Shown here: positions 25,501 to 37,889 of the stretch, piece after piece | How the letters are laid out: the number at the start of each line of letters is the position of its first letter | Numbering within the stretch: the first letter of the stretch is position 1 | DNA from: Diplocarpon mali | Lineage: Eukaryota; Ascomycota; Leotiomycetes; Helotiales; Drepanopezizaceae | NCBI GenBank assembly: GCA_024741835.1 | Contig: JAENRP010000005.1 | Coordinates: 75,444 to 139,443, forward strand | Direction of reading: 5' to 3' | Length of the DNA: 64,000 nt | The notes under the pieces: generated by a model | The model's database searches: none | Told to the model about the DNA's origin: nothing | Seen by the model: only the letters and a program-made list of their open reading frames with translations | Translations under genes and position numbers: made by a program

Positions 25501-28223
25501 AGGGGGCCAACGCTGCTAGATGAGGCCATGTGTACGAGTACCCGGAGGAACACTTGGCTCACCGCCCACCTCTGAATCGAACCCTTGTCACTCTTTAGAC
25601 GTTTCGCTATCTATCCTGGTCTACATCTCAGGCCAGATTCTGGCCTCTGCCCTCAACCGAGCGAGGACTTCTTACTAGCCGGGAGTAAATAAAGCCTTAC
25701 TCTCTGCCCCGCGAAAGATTACTTTAAATGTTAACGTCGGCGAAGGGATCGCAGCGATTTGCTTCTACAAAAATTTACCACGGACGCAATCAGAACTCGA
25801 CTGTGTACAGAGCAGGTACTGGGGCTCAGTCGTGTCTCTGTCTGCCTCTGCCCCTACTCGTGCTCTACCGGTTTGACGTGGGGCCTACCTCCCGGTAAGT
25901 CTCCAGGTGCATCCTGTCTACATGGGTAGAATTATAGTTAGGACAAAGGCAGTGGTCACATAAGCCGGCCTCGGTACCTCGGTAGTAGATGAGAGAAACA
26001 TGTCTCTTTCAGACCTCTCAGGGGCCGCTGTCAATGATCTGCTGCAAACTCGATCCGGAAACGTGTCTCTGATGGACCGAAAGTCAGCCAGCCAGCCAGT
26101 GAAGTCGAGCGCCAATGCGATGTGGTTCTCCCGTTCGTTTCCGCTCCCAAGGTGACGAAGGGGTAGTAGGTAGGGGGCTATGGAATAATACTCTGTGCTG
26201 TAGGGTGCCTCCCTATCTGCGGCACAGAGGTACAACGCAGTAACCCAGCCCTCTTCCACTCTCTCATCTTCTCCGTACAAACAAATGTCAGCGCGACGAG
26301 AGTACCCTGAAATGGTCGCCGCGTCATGGCAATAATGCCCCGTGCAATGCAATGCCATGCCATGCCATGCCATGCCATGGTGCCACACCCACTCCGACCT
26401 AGTAGTCAAAGTCAAACTCATGACTCCGCGTTGCCGTTGGAGGCGCTGCCAGCCCTATCCCAGGAACCGACTCGCAGTCGTCTTGATTCGTGCTTGTGCT
26501 CCGTAGGTACTGCACCGGACCGTTTGTATGGTGGCGTATTCCTCTTGTACATCAAAGTGCAGGACATGACATTTTTGTTGTCCAGCCAAGATCACATCAG
26601 ATCAGATCGGGTCGGGTCAGCCTTCCTCTGCTCACCCCTGATCACGACCTTAACTGCAGCGACTCCACCTCCACTTCCCGTCCAGCCTCCGATAGCCATC
26701 CTCCCCCACAGCCGGCAACCCTATATACCTCGTACCGTAGAACGAACGCCCTTACTACACAGTATGTACGGTTCTGTAGGTACTCGTACGGTACAGTACA
26801 GTGCGAGTACGAGTATGCGGTCCCCGACTCAGAGCCAGGACCAGCATAGGGACCAGAACTCTTCGGTTCAAGTTCCTCTTCTTCCACTTGGAACCACCGG
26901 TCGAGAATGCCTCCCGAGCTGAGTAGAGTCACGGAGGCGCCGTTCTGCCTGCCACCGTCGTTCGCTTTATGATGGCAGCTCAGCCGTGCTCAGTCCAATC
27001 CAGCGCTGTGTTGGTCTCTCGCAGCTTGTCGTTCGAATCCAAAAGCCTAACTGGCATCGTAGGCTGTTGGTCAGGCTAGATTAGGGCATATAGTACTAGA
27101 ACATGGACTCCTTGGGGCCTTCATGTTTCCGCAGACGGTGGATCAAAGACACCCCTCATGTCCCACTCCACGGCAATTCAACGGACTAGAAGCCGTGTGG
27201 CTGGATCATTGTCCGGTGCATGATCGACTGTCTTTGAAATGTCACCAAACAGTGTCGAATGTCCCACATTTGCTTCTTCCTCGGGTTCCAAGCCTCGGAT
27301 ACCTCTTTGGAGGGCTAGAATCCCTACTCTCTTATAGGGTTTTGTGGCTGTTCTTTCGTCCACTGTCTCTTCGAAATGCCTCGTAAGTCAAGGAAGGGGA
27401 GTGCTTCCGTATCGCAGCAGCAGAAACCCTTATTCCACCGACGCTGGTGGCTTACGTACAAAAAGTCGGCGTCCGACCGGCATACCGGTACCCTGTCCTG
27501 TCCTCTGTACTGTATCAGCTCTGAAACAAGGTTACTTCAAACCTAAAACCATGCGCTTGCTGCTTACCTTGTTCTCCGCACAGGAGCGTCCTCGTACAGC
27601 TTGCTGCATTAGGTTGGGACCGGGATCTATGGCACCGTGAGGCGACGCACCTGCCCACGTTCCTTGCTGCGCTGTGTGCTGTGTGTGCCGTGGTAGGGGT
27701 AAAAGTGCGAGCTGCGACGGCGAGCATGCGTTGCTGCCTCACAAACCTCAGGCAATCATCCCAGAGATCAAGACATCCATCGGCCAGGCCGCAGTCCTCT
27801 TGACGCGATCTAGTGCAGGGTAGGTACAAAGTAATGTAAGGGTGCAAGTCGGGGCGAACGGCGGCGGGAAAAGAACTGCAGCACTTTACTTCGTACGCAG
27901 TAGGCGAGAGAGGGCCAGGATCAGGGGTTCGAGGGAGAATCCTGGTAGAGTTGAGTACCTACAACCACCGTACACACTCCGTGCAGTACCCACGAGGTGC
28001 GGAGAGCACGCGCTGCAGGAACCCATCTATTTCCAAGTAGCAAGAGTATTTACCACCTCCCTCCCTCCCTACCTACCATCCTACCTCCGCAACCTACGTA
28101 ACCTACCCAACTAATCCAGTCTCAATCCTCGACCACGCCCCTCCTCAATCTCTGGGCACACTTCCCGATAACCCTCCCGCTGTGCCTCGACTCACCCGAG
28201 ATTTCTCTGCAGACTCATCCCAC
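22501..28223. other. Long intergenic region, AT-rich then GC-richer
   Basis: From 22.5 to about 25.8 kb the DNA stays AT-rich with broken frames and an ambiguous base (n) at 25027 in a T run. From about 25.8 kb the composition normalises. Frames of 100-198 residues at 25.9-27.9 kb overlap on both strands and show no domain. The last few hundred bases, with CCTCC and CTACC runs, are the probable promoter and leader of the RING/vWA gene. Confidence 0.5.
26346..26380. repeat. 5-bp microsatellite (CATGC), 7 units
   Basis: Seven consecutive pentamers of the CATGC/AATGC type end in CATGG. Intergenic. Confidence 0.85.
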
Positions 28224-31200
28224 ATGTTCAACATTTCGGTACGAAGAGCTTTCCGCCAGTCGATCTCGTCCAGCTCTCTACAACCAAAAAATAACAGCGG
28301 CTCGAGCGACCTGCGCCAGCGGGGAGGAGAAGTAGCAGGCATGTTCGACGTCGAGAGGAGTCGGACGAGGAGGGAGAGGACCTTTGTCGGCAGCCACTGT
28401 GCGGTCTGCGAGGAGCCGCTGGAACACACACTTCGAGGAGAGAGGATCCTCCAATTTTCTTGCGGGCATGTCTCCCACGAAGCGTGTTTCTACGAGTACA
28501 TAAAGGAGTTCGAGTCCCAGTACTGCCCGACATGCAATGCGCCATTAGGTTTGGATACTAGTCGCGGGGGCAATATTCTTGATATGGGTAAGAAGTTCGG
28601 TAGTGGTGCGTTCTTCTTTTTCATATCAGACAGCTAGCTGATGGTCCTCTTCTCTGCAGAAAAGCTCAGTTGTATCGTGCGATCAGTATCTGCTTCCGAC
28701 CAGTCAACCAGATCGCAACAGACCCCAACACCGACTGCCTGGGACAGCCGGACCGTACGGCCACCTAGTAGGGATTCAAGCGCAAGAACCATGCCTCGAT
28801 ATGCCAGCGATAGCAGCAAGGACTCTAGGGAGACCAGGGATAGTCACAACGGAAGTGTTTTGGATGGCTGGGACAGCCGAGAGCGAGCAGGAAGATATGC
28901 CCCACCGTCGTTAAGAGTATCCCACACCAGAAATGACTCCGAAAATACTGGTGCCGCGTCATCTGGCGGGTATCCAGAGACAACAGTGAGCGGGCCACCA
29001 CGGCGTCATGAATACGATGTTCAATCGATGGAAACTGGTCTGGTGAGTCCTAGAGAAAGCGGCACAAGGAATTCTATACCGCCTCCACTAGTTAGCGTCA
29101 GATCAGAATTCCCGACGTTGAATCGGTCTCGGCAGCAGCAAACATTAACCTGTCTGATTACCATCGAAGTTCCTGAAGGCAATGGGAGACCGAGTCCTGA
29201 TGATCTTCGGAGCCCCCCTTCTTTTCCCGCAGTACCAGCCGAAGATACGTATGCCGGACCTCCATCGCCAGCGCAAAGCGCGCCGCGCTTTTACCCATAC
29301 GAGCAGCCAGAGGTGTTGGAGGAGATTTCCGAGAATCTCCGGGCCCGAGTGGACAATTGGCATGGCTTGGATTTCAATAGGTACGGTCATCCCGAAATCG
29401 TCAGATGAGTTGTGTTGATGGCAGCACAGGTTCGGAAAACTGCGTTTATCTGGGACCATCCGAGTCGGCAAAGACCAGCAGTCGTGGCAAGAGCTGGAGT
29501 GTTTCTTATTCACAGAGATGCTCATCTGCGTCAGGGAAAAGAAAGTTGTCGTTCCACAGTCATGGGACGGCACGAAATTGCCGAGTAAACCCACGAGATG
29601 CACTCTCAAAGGCTCAATTCTAATAAGGAAACATCTTCATGAAGTAATCGAATCTGGAAGTGGTAACAGCCACCCTGGCCAAACCGAAAAGATCATCATG
29701 GCTAATCATTGACAAGCAGACGACAATATTTTGACCCTGAGCCTGTCCGTGACGGAACTACCATCCTTCCATCTTCGATTCGATGACAGAAACCAATTGA
29801 AGTTCTGGCAACAGGCTCTCCTTGACCTTAATGTTGTCGAGGGCTCGCCAACCCGAAGCCCTGATCCTTCCACCTCTGAGACAGACGAAGAAGACTGGCA
29901 ACGAGTTTCCAATCCGAAGCGTGTCTCCTCGGTCAACTCCTCTTCCTATGGCGGGCCTCAGTCTGCCACGACGGCGCCCACAGAATACACCAATGCAAGA
30001 CAAACGAGATTGCCAGCAGCAGTACATGCCCCCGTTGACATTGTCATTGTCATTCCAGTCTCTTCATCAATGCAGGGTGTCAAGATCAGTCTGGTGCGAG
30101 ACGCGTTGAAATTCATGGTCCAAAATCTTGGGGAGCGCGATCGCATGGGTTTGATCACGTTTGGCTCGAGTGGTGGAGCTGCACCCCTTGTCGGTATGAC
30201 TTCAAAAGCGTGGAATGGATGGCCGAGTATCCTAGCATCAATCCGACCAGTCGGACAGAAAAGCCATCGCGCGGATGATGTTGTCGAAGGTGCTAACATT
30301 GCCATGGATCTCCTAATGTCGAGGAAGTCAAGTAATCCAATTGCCAACATCATTCTGATTAGCGACTCACCTACCTCTGACGCGGAGAGCGTTGACTTCG
30401 TTGTGTCAAGAGCAGAGGCTGCCAAGTAAGTTGCTTCTAGAGTCCCTCGACATGCTGATTTTTGCATGCACATTCTGACGATACCAGGATTGCGATCCAC
30501 TCTTTTGGACTCGGGATGACCCATAAGCCGGACACCATGATCGAGCTCTCGACCCGAACCAAAGCGTCCTATACGTACGTCAAAGACTGGATGATGCTTC
30601 GAGAATGTCTTGCAGGCTGCCTGGGTGCCCTGCAGACTATGTCTCATCAGAATGTAAAGCTGAAGTTGCGACTTCCGGAAGGATCGCCAGCAAAATTCGT
30701 CAAGATCAGCGGTGCATTACAGATTACGAAAAGGGCCACGGGCAAGGACGCCGAAGCGTCCTTGGGAGATCTCAGATTTGGTGACAAGAGAGATATTCTT
30801 GTGCAGCTTGTGATCACGCCCGACAACTCGTCGCAGGAACAACTTCCACAGGATCCTTGGGAATCAATTGTCTCGGGTCTCGAGGCTCTCGGTGGCCCTC
30901 TAGACAAAGAGGATGAGAGAATCTTGTCCATAGAAGAGGTTCCACTCATTCAGGCAGATCTGACTTGGGGCGACATCCTGAGAGATGGCTCATTGGCTCA
31001 TCTACCTCGCCCTTCACTGCTCGCAATTACGATGCTTCCTGCGCCAACACCTGAACAACAACAGAAGAAGTCATGTTGGCCAAACACCCCGCCAATCCCA
31101 CCCCATCCGAGCGTTGTTCAGCGACGAATGGAACTTCTCACGTCCGACATGCTCACCCGTGCGTTGACTTTGGTCTCCCGCGGTCAACATGACCGGGCTC

Positions 31201-31709
31201 AGCATCTCCTCCAGGAGACCCGCTCGATTCTTAAAGGCCTCGGGAAGGGTGGCCTACCACCGATCCCCACACCTCAAACGAAACTGCCAAATCCACCTTC
31301 CGCCATTTCTTCATCTCCACCTTCCGCAGTGACATCTGATCGCCGCCGTACACCATCTCCTCCTATGTCCGCTCATACACCATCTGCATCGATTCATTGC
31401 CATCATTCTAATGATGCGCTCTCCGTGGGTTTGTCTTCCGGAATTGATGCTGCCACCGTCGCGGCTCTCGACGCCGAACTCGAAGCTAGCTTGGAATGGA
31501 TTAATCACCCTGCAGTTTTTGGAAGGGATAGCAGGAAAGCAGTGCTTCAAGGCATCGGAGTTATCAGTAGCCAACGAGGATATACTTTCCGCTCGCCTAT
31601 AGAAAGTCTCTGGGCTCGCCGTGTTAGTGGCGTAAAGAGATTGGCGGAATGTGGCCGGGAGTGGCGTGAGGAGGGCTGTGGTGATGTCGGTATCATGGAA
31701 GAAAGCTAG
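28224..31709 (+). CDS. RING-H2/PH-like/vWA scaffold protein (Far1/Ste5-like)
   Basis: Five exons (28224-28587, 28660-29380, 29430-29662, 29720-30425, 30488-31709) give 1081 residues. All four introns (72, 49, 57, 62 nt) are GT-AG and keep frame. Domains seen: a basic amphipathic N terminus (MFNISVRRAFRQSI); a RING-H2 at about 59-104 (CAVC, CGHVSH, CPTC); a serine-rich linker; a PH-like segment at about 362-480 (FGKLRLSGTIRVG...FHLRFDDRNQLKFWQQAL); a vWA domain at about 545-750; and a long C-terminal region. This order is that of the Ste5/Far1 MAPK scaffolds of the pheromone pathway, so a scaffold role in mating or cell-fusion signalling is inferred. The vWA metal site is degenerate: PVSSS replaces DxSxS. 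A generic RING E3 ligase is the alternative. An upstream GTG in frame is not used; the first ATG is. Confidence 0.85.
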
Positions 31710-33897
31710 ACACGGGCGATGCCTCTCATCGCTCAGCAATACGCCCCATCACGTCAGATCCGGATCTTCTTGCATATACCTCGACTTGACTGCTTTGGTC
31801 AACCAATACCGCGATATACCCCCACGATATTACCCTAACGACATTATGGCTAGCTCTGCGTGCGTTTTTCCATTTTCTCTATTGTATTTTTGTAATTCTG
31901 AAGCTCTTTAGCAGCAGATTTGTTTGCCGCACCCTTCCATTTCATGTTCATATTCTGGCCTAATATTTTCCGTGGTTGTTATATAGGAAAATGTGCATTT
32001 GGTCCTGGGTTTTTGTCGCGATTAGGATATGAGGACGCATGAACTCTACCATTGCCTTTTCTCCCCTGGGTTGGATGCACGGATAGGAAATTGTTTTATT
32101 TTTTCTTTATGTATGTTTAGATAATGCTCAAAATAGGCAGTCTATGACCAACGGGTTACCGTATGTCGCGGGTGTTTGGGACGATTAGTGGGCAGCTGAT
32201 GGAGATATGGGATTAGAGTCTACTAAATAGACGATGATGAAACGGAATATATCACTCTGAGAATCTGAACTCGGCAAGACTTTGCCCTACGAAAAGTGGT
32301 CAGTAGATCTGCTTTCTGTTTTAGTCAGCTGGTGATTGCAGATCCCTCTTATGTTTGCACCCGTCTAGGCAAACGCTGCCACGCCGGTTTTCTTGCCATG
32401 AGGCGGCTAGTCCTGTTGTATCGCTTGCGAGGCTGGATTAAGGGGCGCGGATAGAGCAAGACGAGGAAAGTATTTGAATGATGCGATTCATTGGTGGCAT
32501 AGGACTTCGTCGCTTGAAAGCTATTGAGCTCGCTTTTCGTCGCTAGTTAGCCACACACGAGGAATATAAAAGTCCGCACTGTAGAGGGCTGCAAGAGCAT
32601 GCCTTTTTCTGCTCTACCTGGGCTCACTGTCAATTTTCTTGGTTGGTGTAGGACAAAGGAGAAAAAAGAAGGAGAAGGAGAAGGAGGCTCATTCAAGCTT
32701 CGAGTCTCGGTCGATCCGAACCTGACGCCAGTCGATGAGGCATAGACGACAATATGGCGCAAGCTTCAGGTGGACGGTAGCGGAAACTTGGGCATTACAA
32801 CCCGACCATGTCCTGAAGGTTCGCAACGTGTCATTCCACTCGGCCTCCTTGTCTAGATGCTGCAATTCAAACTCAAGTGGATGCCAAAGCAATTCCCACA
32901 CCGAGGGGGGTGGGAGGGGAACGCATGGGCCTCGCTGGTGGTCTTCGTGTCTAGACTGTCGCGCCTCAACTCCTTGCCGGGTGACAACAGTTCACTTCTA
33001 CTATTGAAATATCAGGTGTTAGGAGTCCCCGCTCTGCTCCACGCGCGGACTTCCTTCGTATATTCATCGCCGGGGCGTGCGTAGAACGTGACCTGGCGCA
33101 TTGGTAGGTTGACGCAGCGCGTTAGGCTCTCGAAGGGTCTGAACGTAAGTTGTTGTTCAGAAGATCGAGAAGATTAAGGAAGTGATTAGAATCGGGACAG
33201 GTTACGGTAGCGTAAAAGTACCCTCCGGAGTGTACGATGCAGCAGTATGAGTAAACCGCGCTGTGAAAACACACCTCAGCCTAACTCTACCCAAACTTGA
33301 AATTTTATACTACGCTTCGATTGGTACTGGAGTGGAAATTACAGACTTTGGCCTCCAGAGGACCCACCAATCAGAAACGAAGCGCCGATATCATTGGGAA
33401 GGGTGAACGATCTCGGCTTCGTCACAGTTCCGGGATATGTTTTGGCAGAATATAGTAATAGGTTGGACATATTAATGTGTGGGCACGATATTTGTTTGGT
33501 AAATAAAGCGGCATATGGTGTGACTAAGCGAGCCTCTATTTACGGCGTCGGGCCGCTCTACATGCGCGATGTTCTCAACGATGAAGTTCGAGTTCCTAAG
33601 TAGACGGGGAGGCTTCGACAAACGCAGCCACCATGTGGGATGAGGGCATAACAAGTTCACAGCAGCGCGCGGGCAACACCAAAGCTACTAAAGCTCCTGG
33701 AAAGCCTCGGTCCTACGCGAAAACGCCATCACGTTTCGTCGGCTGTCCCGGCAGGCCGAAGCTAACTGGTGTCCCAGCCCGGCCAATCTGGTTCGTAGCA
33801 TGCTGACGTCGAGTGCTATTATCTCGTGATAGCCGTTAAGCAGAGGCTCAGAATCGACATCAACCACAAGAATCACCTATCGGAGTGAAGGCTCGCC
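31710..33897. other. Intergenic, no gene seen
   Basis: Downstream of the RING/vWA gene. Only short domain-free frames are present. AT-rich tracts after 31900 may include the 3' UTR and polyadenylation region. Confidence 0.5.
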
Positions 33898-34659
33898 ATG
33901 CTGGCACTCATAAGCGCAACCCCCTCCCCGTTTGCTCGCAAGAATCGCATTGCACTTATTGAAAAAGGCATACCTTTCAAGCTGCAGACTGAAGTCCCGT
34001 GGCACAGCACCACCGAAACTCCAAAGTACAAACCCCCGTTACTGATGCCGGAGCGACTGGACGACAAGTTGCTAGTGAGACAGATTCAGGTCCTAGCCGA
34101 TGGGGCCTGCGATACTATGGGGTTGGTGTTCTTCGAGACCATGCAAGGAGGGACGAAGAGTGAGGAGTGGCTAAGCAGAAGATACAGGAAGGTGAACGGG
34201 GCGCTCGCTGCAGCTGTAGGTCATCTCCTCGGAGCATCACCTGTCGCAGGTTGACTCCATGCTCACCCCTTCTGGGACACTGGATACCCAAGATAGACCT
34301 CTGCTCATATTTCTGCCAGGATGGGTTGGTAAGGACGAGCGGCGAGGGTAGATTTTTGGTTTGCGACGAGTTTTCAGTTGCGGATATTGCGCCGGGGTCG
34401 ATACTAGGCATGATGAAGTACGTACAGGGAAAGCTTATTTCAACTGCTCTGAAATTTCTCACCCTTTTCCAAAACGCTCTCGGTGAAGCACTTAATGACT
34501 CCGCTCGTCCTTTACAGTATGGTAGAGACGCAGTACGGAATGGTCCAGTTTTTGCGCAAGTACCCAACACTAAAGAAGAACTAGGATATGAAAGAAGCGC
34601 GGAAGAATTTTGAAGTGACACAGCCAGAGATTTTTGAGCTCACCGAGAAGGTTACCTAG
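33898..34659 (+). pseudogene. Broken glutathione S-transferase gene
   Basis: The start (MLALISATPSPFARKNRIAL) is a typical fungal GST N-terminal thioredoxin-fold start. After PKYK the sequence jumps to the RQIQVLADGACD helix region, so about 40 residues that complete the N-terminal domain are missing. The C-terminal half continues in another frame (FLVCDEFSVADIAPGSILGM), needing a frameshift or extra splice near 34200-34330. A plausible 100-nt intron (34418-34517) then leads to MVETQYGMVQFLRKYP, interrupted by an in-frame TAG at 34582-34584. The frame beyond it (ARKNFEVTQPEIFELTEKV) ends at 34659. Internal deletion, frame change and stop together indicate a dead gene. The TAG could derive from TGG by a G-to-A change. 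Confidence 0.8.
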
Positions 34660-34955
34660 CAATGGTCGCTGCGCAAGACGAGAAGCTCGGCTATTTGTTG
34701 TTTGGTTCCCAATTTTGATAACCTATGCTTGCTTTACCCGGCTAGATCTTAAAGTAAAGCGACGAAAGTTACCCGAATGACAGATTTTCATCTCAATCAC
34801 AGCTTTCGGTTTGCCTGACGGCTGATAAGTTGTATTCTCAGGTACCAGGAAAATGTAGCGGGAGTAATCAAAGAAGCGAAACTTCCACCAACAGTGATGC
34901 CGCCAGACCAGGAGTCTATTTGTATCTACTTCGCACGGCTGCAGATGGAACAAGC

Positions 34956-35345
34956 TTAGCTCAGAAGAGAGAGAGAAAAATCATGCGCTGATGGTTCTAT
35001 GGTTACGTGGCGTCTGGCGTTCCAAGCTGACCGCAGGGAATTTCGAGTATGAAAGACCTTAAGACTGTTATCTGAATTCGCTACGGCAAGCATAGCCCGG
35101 ACAATATTCCTAGTAAGAGAAACATGAAGCGTGTAAATGTTCGCATATATGCCTATAGCTTTGCCGTAATCCTCAATTAGGGAGACAAGTGGTCGTATCC
35201 TCTCACAGGCCAACCGAAATTTGCGGGCCTCGATCGTTCCGCTCTTCGATACTCGATCAGTATAACAGGTTTTCAACGGTGGCCTCTTTGCGGACAGCCG
35301 TCCGTCGCCAATTCCGTCGAGAGATCTGACTTTGGCAAATTCCAA
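34956..35345 (-). pseudogene. Possible relic of NACHT/STAND-type N-terminal domain
   Basis: The leftward translation contains the string FRLACERIRPLVSLIEDYGK followed by AIGIYANIYTLHVSLTRNIVRAMLAVAN. This resembles the helical region (DUF7708-like) at the N terminus of many fungal NACHT or ankyrin proteins, where a similar Cys-x-Ile-x-Pro...Tyr-Gly-Lys-Ala-Ile pattern is usual. The frame opens without an ATG and closes after 129 residues, and no NTPase domain follows, so only a fragment remains. The assignment rests on pattern memory and is weak. Confidence 0.35.
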
Positions 35346-35625
35346 CCGTAGGATGATTTTCCAGGTTCTATCTAACCAAAGAGTGGAGCGCCCGACCAGC
35401 CTATTGTTATCGATATATCTTATGTTCTGTAGTGCTTTTTTGCCAATACTGAGGTAGGGGGGGAGGGGGGCTCGGACAGCGAGAGAGGAATAGGATGCAT
35501 CTCTAGAGCCGATGGCCGTAACGAGATGGCTGCATCGAAACCAGCCTCACCAAATATCGGCTAATCATCCGGCGACACAATAGCAAGATTCTGCCCGATG
35601 AAATTGACAGTTTACTTCCAGGCTG

Positions 35626-37645
35626 CTACAGATTTTCAATGTCTAAGGAGATATCGTTCAACAGCTCCGTGAATTCACTAGATTCTGCCTCATCTTCCAA
35701 GCTCTCAACAGACAATCTCAGCTGCTTCACCAGACCAGAAAGAGCCGGCAGGCTGGTGAAATACCGCTTTCTCATTCCTCCTGACAATTTGCCTAGAAGT
35801 GCCACTGAGACTTGAAGCATTGCGATCTGAAATTCGATAATCATGGACGGAAGGGTGACAGCAGAAATCTTCATTGAAATCGTAGTTGTAACTACCATCA
35901 TCCAATCACCACGCGGGAACGACGTAGCCTCGTGGTCCACGATGGCAAGCAGGACGCGAATAATCTGTAGACCTCGGCTAGCCTCAGCTGAGGAGGTGCT
36001 GGCTGTAGCGTTGTCGGATGTGCTCCTTGTAATCGATTGAAGATCTTGGAAAACTATCTGCCATCCATCTTGACTAAGGAAACCACTCAGAGCTTCTTCC
36101 GCAGCCATAATTCCCTCCAAGGCGAGCAATATTGGGTATCGAAAATCAAGTTTACTCTGCGAGCTGGATTTATAAAGTTCCATCAGCATGTCCATGAGTC
36201 CTGTAGTCTCCATTCGAAGGTTTTCGTTCTCGTCTTCGCGGATCCATATTGCAAGAGCCCTGATACTAGCCAGGATGAGCGAATCGGCATTCACATCGTC
36301 CTTCATTGACTCCCATGTCAAAGTGAGCCTGGTTCCTTCCGAAGTAGCTGCTGCACCAGTCCGAGCAGATGGATGCAAGCCAGATGCACCAGCTACAGAT
36401 GCATCCCATCGATCACGAAGGTACTCAATGGTAAGAGACATCGTTTCTGCGATGTCCTTCCGAATCTTCAATAGCAGATCCGGGCTCACGCTGAACCCAG
36501 ATTCATCTTCATCATCCAGACTGCGAACAAGAAATCCTATGTAGCTGGAAATCACGTCAAATGCCGCGGCTAGTCGTTGCGAGGTTGAGGGATACTCCGG
36601 GCTGTTTAAATTTTCTAGCAACGATGGAAACGACGAACGAATATCTATGAGTAAGAGGTTGACGAGCAAAAAAGAGAAAGGCTTGCTGTCAGACTCCCCC
36701 AATGCGTCGTCCTTGAATAGTAAAGGAGGGCAGCTGGCAGGATATGCTTGCAGAAGCGCTGCTGACAGCTGAGTGTATGCTGCTCTGCCGGCTGCAGTAG
36801 GCTTACTTGTGACAAGCTTTCGCAATATTGATATAACAGGACCAACCCACTTTGGGTTCTCTGGCATAGCCTGCTTCACGTCAGCATATTATGTCTTCGG
36901 AGCACAAAAGGTGTATTACCTCGGATTCTAGCTTGACCAGCGTATTGCCGAGAAAAGCGATGAACGTGACTGCATCTGTTCCCTTGAAGTTGAGAATGAG
37001 CTTAGGAATCACTTGATTGATACTCCGGCGCACAGTCTGAACTTCAGCACAGACGGTAGATGCATTTATCCAGCTGTACGCAAAGATCTCCAGTGCCAGA
37101 GGGTGCTGGTTGGTAATTTCGATCAGAGGAGAAAGGTCTTCAAGCTTAAGGAATTCCGAGGCCCCTTCAGGGTGACTGACAATAGTCAACAGCGTCTGTA
37201 AAATGAGTTGCGCAGTCTCTGGGGTGCTACATGTGGGTCAGCTAGAAAGATCTTCGTTCTTATTCAGGGGCACTTACCTTTGTATCAACGCCTTCACGAG
37301 CGGAGCTATACGCCCAGTTAGTCTCTTTGCCCTTCTAGATCCTTCTGATAAAAGTAGTGAGAACGTATGTAGCACGGCTACTGCTAAGTCAACCATGTCT
37401 TTCGAGTCAGATTTGTTTACTTTTTCAGTTGGTTGGGCTCGAAGCAATCGATCCAAGAACTTGGGTGGCATGGATTCCCATAAGGCCCCTAGTTTTGCTT
37501 GATCTTGAACAAGCTGGCCGTTGTCAAGGACCGTTTTCAGCAGAGCCAGGCCAACAAATCTGGATGTGTCGTCCTTTGCTTTGAGCAATTCTTGTATCTT
37601 TTCAAAGGTTGCGGACTCATATTCGGGGCGACGAGGCTCTGCCAT
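35626..37645 (-). CDS. Neurochondrin-family protein
   Basis: Three exons (37645-37278, 37226-36920, 36870-35626) give 639 residues. The introns are 51 nt (GTAAGT...TAG) and 49 nt (GTAATA...CAG, with GCTGAC upstream). The protein is a helical, leucine-rich armadillo/HEAT-like chain starting MAEPRRPEYESATFEKIQEL, with LLKAKDDTSRFVGLALLKTV near the start. These features and the length match the fungal neurochondrin (formerly DUF1941) family. No signal or membrane segment is seen. The molecular role in fungi is poorly known, so none is assigned. It is read divergently from the CLC gene, 244 bases away. Confidence 0.85.
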
Positions 37646-37889
37646 GGTACCTTGCGACTGCTCAGTGACTTCTGCACTATTCGGTTGGCTTTATGAGGAG
37701 CCGAATGTGATATCACAGAAAGGTCCTAACTCCGTACCTGAGTAGGTATGTTGCGGCCTGATTTCTGTCAGGTTAACATGGCATCAATGCGTCACTGGAG
37801 CCGCAAACGTACAGGGCTAATAAGTCGCAGCTCAGCCTCTAGCCTCATCCACTTGTGATTCCAGTTATGCGAGAACCGCCCTCAAATGT
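37646..37889. promoter_or_regulatory. Shared divergent promoter, neurochondrin/CLC
   Basis: 244 bases separate the two start codons. No TATA or clear known motif could be singled out. Confidence 0.5.

Noticed and set aside
25560..25640. Reverse-strand GGGTTCGATTC, a B-box-like sequence suggesting a tRNA
   Set aside because: The T stem does not pair and no acceptor or anticodon stem can be built; at best a decayed tRNA.
27025..27045. GTTCGAATCC B-box-like string
   Set aside because: No pairing on either side for a T stem and no tRNA fold.
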